Source: Candidatus Omnitrophota bacterium
GTDB taxonomy: Bacteria > Omnitrophota > Gorgyraeia > Gygaellales > Profunditerraquicolaceae
NCBI GenBank assembly: GCA_026387485.1
Contig: JAPLLQ010000103.1
Coordinates: 1-9,343, forward strand
Reading direction: 5' to 3'
Length of the DNA: 9,343 nt
In this document: piece by piece, positions 6,102 to 9,343 of the stretch
Numbering within the stretch: the stretch's first letter is position 1
Layout of the letters: each line of letters opens with the position of its first letter
Made by a program: the position numbers and the translations under genes
Notes under the pieces: model-generated
The model's input: only the letters and a program-made list of their open reading frames with translations
The model's database searches: none
What the model was told of the DNA's origin: nothing

Positions 6102-6956
6102 TTATCCTTTCAATGCCTCGGCGCTGGATATAATCTCTAAAATCTCTCGGGTAATATTTGCCTGACGCACCTTATTCCTCAACAAGACTAACTTTCCTAA
6201 AAGCTCTTCGGCATTATCAGTTGCCTTTTTCATCGCTACTGCCCGGGAGGCGTGCTCTGAAGTAAATGCCTCTAAAATCACTAAGCGCATCTTTGTAGAA
6301 ATATACTCAGGGATCAATTTTTCTAAAATTCCCTTTATATCCGGCTCAAAAATATAATCTATTTTTTGCTCTTCTTGAGGCTTAATCTCTAAAAATTTGA
6401 CAACCGTTGGTTTTAAAACCGCGGCATTATAAAAATAAGTATAGGCCAGATAAACTTCATCTGCCTCGCCACTAAGAAAAATATCGCATAACTTAGTAGT
6501 AATTTCATCGGAAATTTTAAGGGAATATCTTCCGTTTAATCCGATATAAGAATACAGGATTGAGAAACCCCGGTTCTTAAAATAGCTAAAACCTTTTTTT
6601 CCGATAACTACTAATTTTACCTTTTCTCTTCTAGTCTTGCGGATAAACTCCTCTGCCGCACGGATAACATTATTATTATAAACACTGCATAGGCCATTAT
6701 CCGAGGTAAATACGCATAAGAGCGTATTTTTTACAGGCTCTCTTCTGGCTAAAAACGGGTTTTTAATATCCTCTCTTCCCTGAATAAGACGATAAAAAAG
6801 AGATTCTAATTTAAGGGCAAACGGCCTAAGGTTAGATAGAGTCCCGCTCATCCGGTTTAGTTTATTCACCGCAATCATCTCCATTGCCGAAGTAACCTTG
6901 CGGGTGCTAGTAATACTGCGGATCCTGTTTTTTATCTGCTTTAGTGTCTGAACCAT
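6102..6956 (-). CDS. atpG: ATP synthase F1 gamma subunit (rotor shaft)
   Basis: This 284-residue protein is the central stalk that turns inside the alpha3beta3 ring. The N-terminal helix shows the family pattern IKNRIRSITSTRKVTSAMEM (8-27). The C-terminal helix contains ASRAVAMKKATDNAEELL and ends RQANITREILEIISSAEAL, the most conserved part of gamma. The middle Rossmann-like domain has SDNGLCSVYN at 85-94, where most gammas read SDRGLCGGFN, so the GG pair is replaced by SV. The domain is otherwise of usual size, without the cyanobacterial/chloroplast regulatory insert. The start overlaps the atpA stop by one base (TGATG) and has no strong Shine-Dalgarno, so it should be translated by coupling to atpA. 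Confidence 0.97.
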   Translation of the reverse strand: MVQTLKQIKNRIRSITSTRKVTSAMEMIAVNKLNRMSGTLSNLRPFALKLESLFYRLIQGREDIKNPFLARREPVKNTLLCVFTSDNGLCSVYNNNVIRAAEEFIRKTRREKVKLVVIGKKGFSYFKNRGFSILYSYIGLNGRYSLKISDEITTKLCDIFLSGEADEVYLAYTYFYNAAVLKPTVVKFLEIKPQEEQKIDYIFEPDIKGILEKLIPEYISTKMRLVILEAFTSEHASRAVAMKKATDNAEELLGKLVLLRNKVRQANITREILEIISSAEALKG

Positions 6957-8479
6957 CAGCTAGATTTCTTAAAATTATCTTTAAAAGAAATAATAACGCT
7001 ATCTAACTTATCAATTAAATCCTTAGTCAGTTCTTTAATCTCAGAAATCTCTTTCTCTAAACCCCTTTGGTATTCGGATATATATTTTAAAAAGCTGGTT
7101 TCGAATTCTTTGATTCTATTAATCTCTATGTCATCAAGGAAACCGCTAGTAGCGCAATAAATAATCATCACCTGTTTGGCAATAGGCATCGGTTTAAACT
7201 GGCCTTGTTTTAAAATCTCTACCACTCTCTCTCCCCGGGAAAGTTGTGATTGTGTGGTTTTATCCAATTCCGTGCCAAATTGAGTAAAAGAAACCAGTTC
7301 CCGGTATTGGGCTAAATCCAAGCGCAGTTTTCCGGCTACCTGGCGCATGGCTTTACTCTGAGCCTTTCCGCCTACCCGGGAAACAGATAAACCGACATTG
7401 ATCGCCGGACGCACACCGGCATAAAATAAATCATTCTCTAAATAAATCTGACCGTCAGTAATTGAAATAACGTTAGTCGGAATGTAACTGGTTATATCTC
7501 CGGCTTGGGTCTCAATTATCGGGATAGCGGTGAGTGAACCGGCGCCTAATTCATCATTCAACTTGGCTGCCCTCTCCAGTAGCCGGGCATGTAGATAAAA
7601 TACATCCCCCGGATAAGCCTCTCTTCCCGGCGGACGCCTTAACAATAGAGACAACTGCCGGTAGGCCTGGGCATGCTTAGATAGATCATCATAGACAACT
7701 AAGGCGTGTTTTCCCGAATACATAAATTCCTCGCCTATTGCGCAGGCAGAGTAAGGCGCTATATATTGCAGGGATGCCGAAGCCCGGCTGGAGGAACTGA
7801 CAATAGTAGTATATTCCATCGCCCCGTACTTCTCTAGTGTCTCAGCTACAGCGACAATGCTGGACATCTTCTGGCCTATCCCGACATAAATACAATAAAC
7901 CCCTTTCCCCTTCTGGTTAATTATCGTATCAATGGCAATGGCGGTCTTACCGGTCTGGCGGTCTCCAATTAATAATTCGCGTTGTCCGCGGCCTATAGGT
8001 ATCATTGAATCAATAGCCTTAATACCTGTTTCTAAAGATTCATTCACCGGCTGCCGGTGGACCACATTAGGCGCCTCTGCTTCAATAGCCCGGAATTTAT
8101 CCGTATTTAAGGGACCTTTGCCGTCTATGGGTTTGCCTAACGCGCTGACTACCCGGCCAACTAAAGCTTCCCCTACCGGAACCTGGATAATCTTTCCTGT
8201 CCTCTTGACAATATCGCCCTCTCTGATTGCCTGATCAGGATTATCCGTACCGAAGATGACTATACCTACGCTATCCTCTTCAAGGTTAAGCACCATTCCC
8301 ATGATATTATTAGGAAACTGGACCAGTTCTCCAACCATAACATCATCAAGGCCATAGGCCCGGGCAATGGTATCTCCGACCTGAATAACCGTGCCAATGG
8401 ACTCAACCCGGATGCGGGTACGGTATTTTTCCAGCTCTTTTTTGATTATTGAAGTTACTTCTTCTGGTTTTAGCCCCAT
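6956..8479 (-). CDS. atpA: ATP synthase F1 alpha subunit
   Basis: This 507-residue protein is close to the usual length of just over 500. The N-terminal helix EEVTSIIKKELEKYR (6-20) binds delta; a beta-barrel follows. The nucleotide-binding domain has the P-loop GDRQTGKT (172-179), Walker B HALVVYDDLSKHA (258-270), RRPPGREAYPGDVFYLHARLLERA (281-304) and the alpha/beta signature PAINVGLSVS (358-367). R368 in SVSRVGG is the arginine that reaches into the beta catalytic site. Alpha holds the non-catalytic nucleotide sites and forms the hexamer with beta. It starts 1 nt after the atpH stop, with AAGG about 6 nt before the ATG. Nothing abnormal is seen. Confidence 0.98.
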   Translation of the reverse strand: MGLKPEEVTSIIKKELEKYRTRIRVESIGTVIQVGDTIARAYGLDDVMVGELVQFPNNIMGMVLNLEEDSVGIVIFGTDNPDQAIREGDIVKRTGKIIQVPVGEALVGRVVSALGKPIDGKGPLNTDKFRAIEAEAPNVVHRQPVNESLETGIKAIDSMIPIGRGQRELLIGDRQTGKTAIAIDTIINQKGKGVYCIYVGIGQKMSSIVAVAETLEKYGAMEYTTIVSSSSRASASLQYIAPYSACAIGEEFMYSGKHALVVYDDLSKHAQAYRQLSLLLRRPPGREAYPGDVFYLHARLLERAAKLNDELGAGSLTAIPIIETQAGDITSYIPTNVISITDGQIYLENDLFYAGVRPAINVGLSVSRVGGKAQSKAMRQVAGKLRLDLAQYRELVSFTQFGTELDKTTQSQLSRGERVVEILKQGQFKPMPIAKQVMIIYCATSGFLDDIEINRIKEFETSFLKYISEYQRGLEKEISEIKELTKDLIDKLDSVIISFKDNFKKSS

Positions 8480-8480
8480 A

Positions 8481-9026
8481 TTAAACCTTAATTGCCATTA
8501 GCTTCTCTCCTAATTCGTCAAGCTGCTTTCTTACTGAACCGTCAATGATGGTATTGCCGACCACCACCTGTACCCCACCAAGTAAACTAGGGTCTAAATC
8601 TATGTAAAATTTTAATTTTTTCTTAAGTTTTCTCTCTAACCTTTCCTCAATCTCTCTAATTAGTTTTAAATCTAAAGGGAATGCCGTCTTTAATAAAGCC
8701 TCTTCTTCCCGGCCGTGGGAATAAGTTAATCTAAGATACTCCATAATACCAAGAAGTTTATCTATCCGGCCCTTCTCAAGGAGTAATTTTAATAACTGCC
8801 TTACTTCAAGCGAAAAACCTTCGGCTAAAACCCGGTCAATAAAATCACACTTCTCGCTAAATGGCACAGCCGGGCCATGAAGGAGTTCGAGAAAATCCGG
8901 GTTCTCGTTAATCACCACATTTTTTAAGTTCTTTAGTTCGCCAAGGACTTTTTCCAAACCACTCCCTTCGCGGGCAAATCCGGCAAAGGCCTCAGCGTAG
9001 CGTTTAACAATAATTCTATCTCTCAT
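8481..9026 (-). CDS. atpH: ATP synthase F1 delta subunit (OSCP-like)
   Basis: This 181-residue protein is of standard length. The N-terminal helical domain starts VKRYAEAFAGFA (7-18), the pattern used to bind the alpha N-terminus. The C-terminal part has DPSLLGGVQVVVGNTIIDGSV (145-165), the most conserved delta segment, followed by RKQLDEL. Delta joins the b-subunit stator stalk to the top of F1. The ATG overlaps the stop of atpF in an ATGA arrangement, and no Shine-Dalgarno is visible, so translation is probably coupled. Confidence 0.95.
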   Translation of the reverse strand: MRDRIIVKRYAEAFAGFAREGSGLEKVLGELKNLKNVVINENPDFLELLHGPAVPFSEKCDFIDRVLAEGFSLEVRQLLKLLLEKGRIDKLLGIMEYLRLTYSHGREEEALLKTAFPLDLKLIREIEERLERKLKKKLKFYIDLDPSLLGGVQVVVGNTIIDGSVRKQLDELGEKLMAIKV

Positions 9027-9343
9027 AGCGTATTAATTGTTTTAAGGAAATTATCCACCAATCTTCTATCGCCCTCTTCGGTTAACTTCTCCTGAATGAT
9101 ATTCTCAGTGGCTTTCAGGGTCAAATCAATTATCTCATCTTTTAATTCTTCTTTGGCTTTAGCCAATTCATGCCTGACACTTTTTCTAGCGGCCTCAATT
9201 ATATCCTGGGCCTCTTCAAAGGCCTTTTTTCTTATCTCTGCGGTAATCTCCCTGCCCTCTGAATGCGCTTCCTGGATTACAGCTTTGGCCTTACTAGCTG
9301 CCTGGGCTAAATTATCTTCGTATTCACGCCTTATCCTGGCTAT
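9023..9343 (-). CDS. atpF: ATP synthase Fo b subunit, C-terminal part, cut by the window edge
   Basis: My translation from the right edge in the only open frame gives 106 residues ending in TGA at 9025-9023, which overlaps the atpH start. The sequence is almost all charged helix (EYEDNLAQAASKAKAVIQEA, then AEIRKKAFEEAQDIIEAAR) with the alanine-rich right-handed coiled-coil character of the b stator stalk. It ends in a segment (RLVDNFLKTINTL) of the type that contacts delta. The N-terminal membrane anchor lies beyond the edge. Whether one b or a b/b' pair exists cannot be seen. The call rests on this character plus its position directly before atpH. Confidence 0.92.
   Translation of the reverse strand: MARIRREYEDNLAQAASKAKAVIQEAHSEGREITAEIRKKAFEEAQDIIEAARKSVRHELAKAKEELKDEIIDLTLKATENIIQEKLTEEGDRRLVDNFLKTINTL

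Noticed and set aside
7932..8234. Plus-strand ORF of 100 aa
   Set aside because: Antisense to the atpA P-loop region; a shadow.

Overview
All genes in this window lie on the minus strand, so the transcription order runs from right to left. The window covers the distal part of a bacterial F1Fo-ATP synthase operon, the genes that follow it closely, and the start of a second short gene set. The host is a bacterium with moderate GC. No gene identifies the phylum. The short epsilon subunit, the tight packing and the DUF1846 / TVP38 / beta-CASP neighbours would fit an uncultured Gram-negative lineage such as Omnitrophota or a relative, but that is a guess made without database access.

Region 1 (9343 to 4427) holds the end of atpF (b), then atpH (delta), atpA (alpha), atpG (gamma), atpD (beta) and atpC (epsilon). 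This is the canonical order, with start/stop overlaps or gaps of 1-5 nt. Subunits a and c and the N-terminus of b would lie beyond the right edge. Alpha and beta carry intact nucleotide-binding motifs, so the F1 motor looks functional. Epsilon has only its beta-sandwich domain and lacks the inhibitory helical hairpin.

Region 2 (4403 to 903) continues on the same strand with no room for an obvious promoter. A DUF1846 (UPF0371) protein is broken into an N-terminal ORF (303 aa) and a C-terminal ORF (172 aa). The two overlap by 13 nt in different frames, and a linker normally present between them appears to be missing. Next come a TVP38/TMEM64-type (VTT domain) membrane protein and an MBL-fold/beta-CASP ribonuclease-like protein. 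These are probably the tail of the atp transcript.

Region 3 (902 to 1) starts with a 120-nt gap holding a TATAAT box and two hairpins back to back, the second touching a perfect Shine-Dalgarno sequence. After it come a divergent ribosomal protein bL27-like gene (81 aa) and, 2 nt later, the membrane N-terminal half of an M48 (Ste24/CAAX-type) metalloprotease that runs off the left edge.

Most of the window is ordinary housekeeping sequence. The points worth a second look are the split DUF1846 gene, the atypical bL27 with its structured leader and protease partner, and the truncated epsilon. I saw no mobile element, CRISPR array, tRNA or rRNA.
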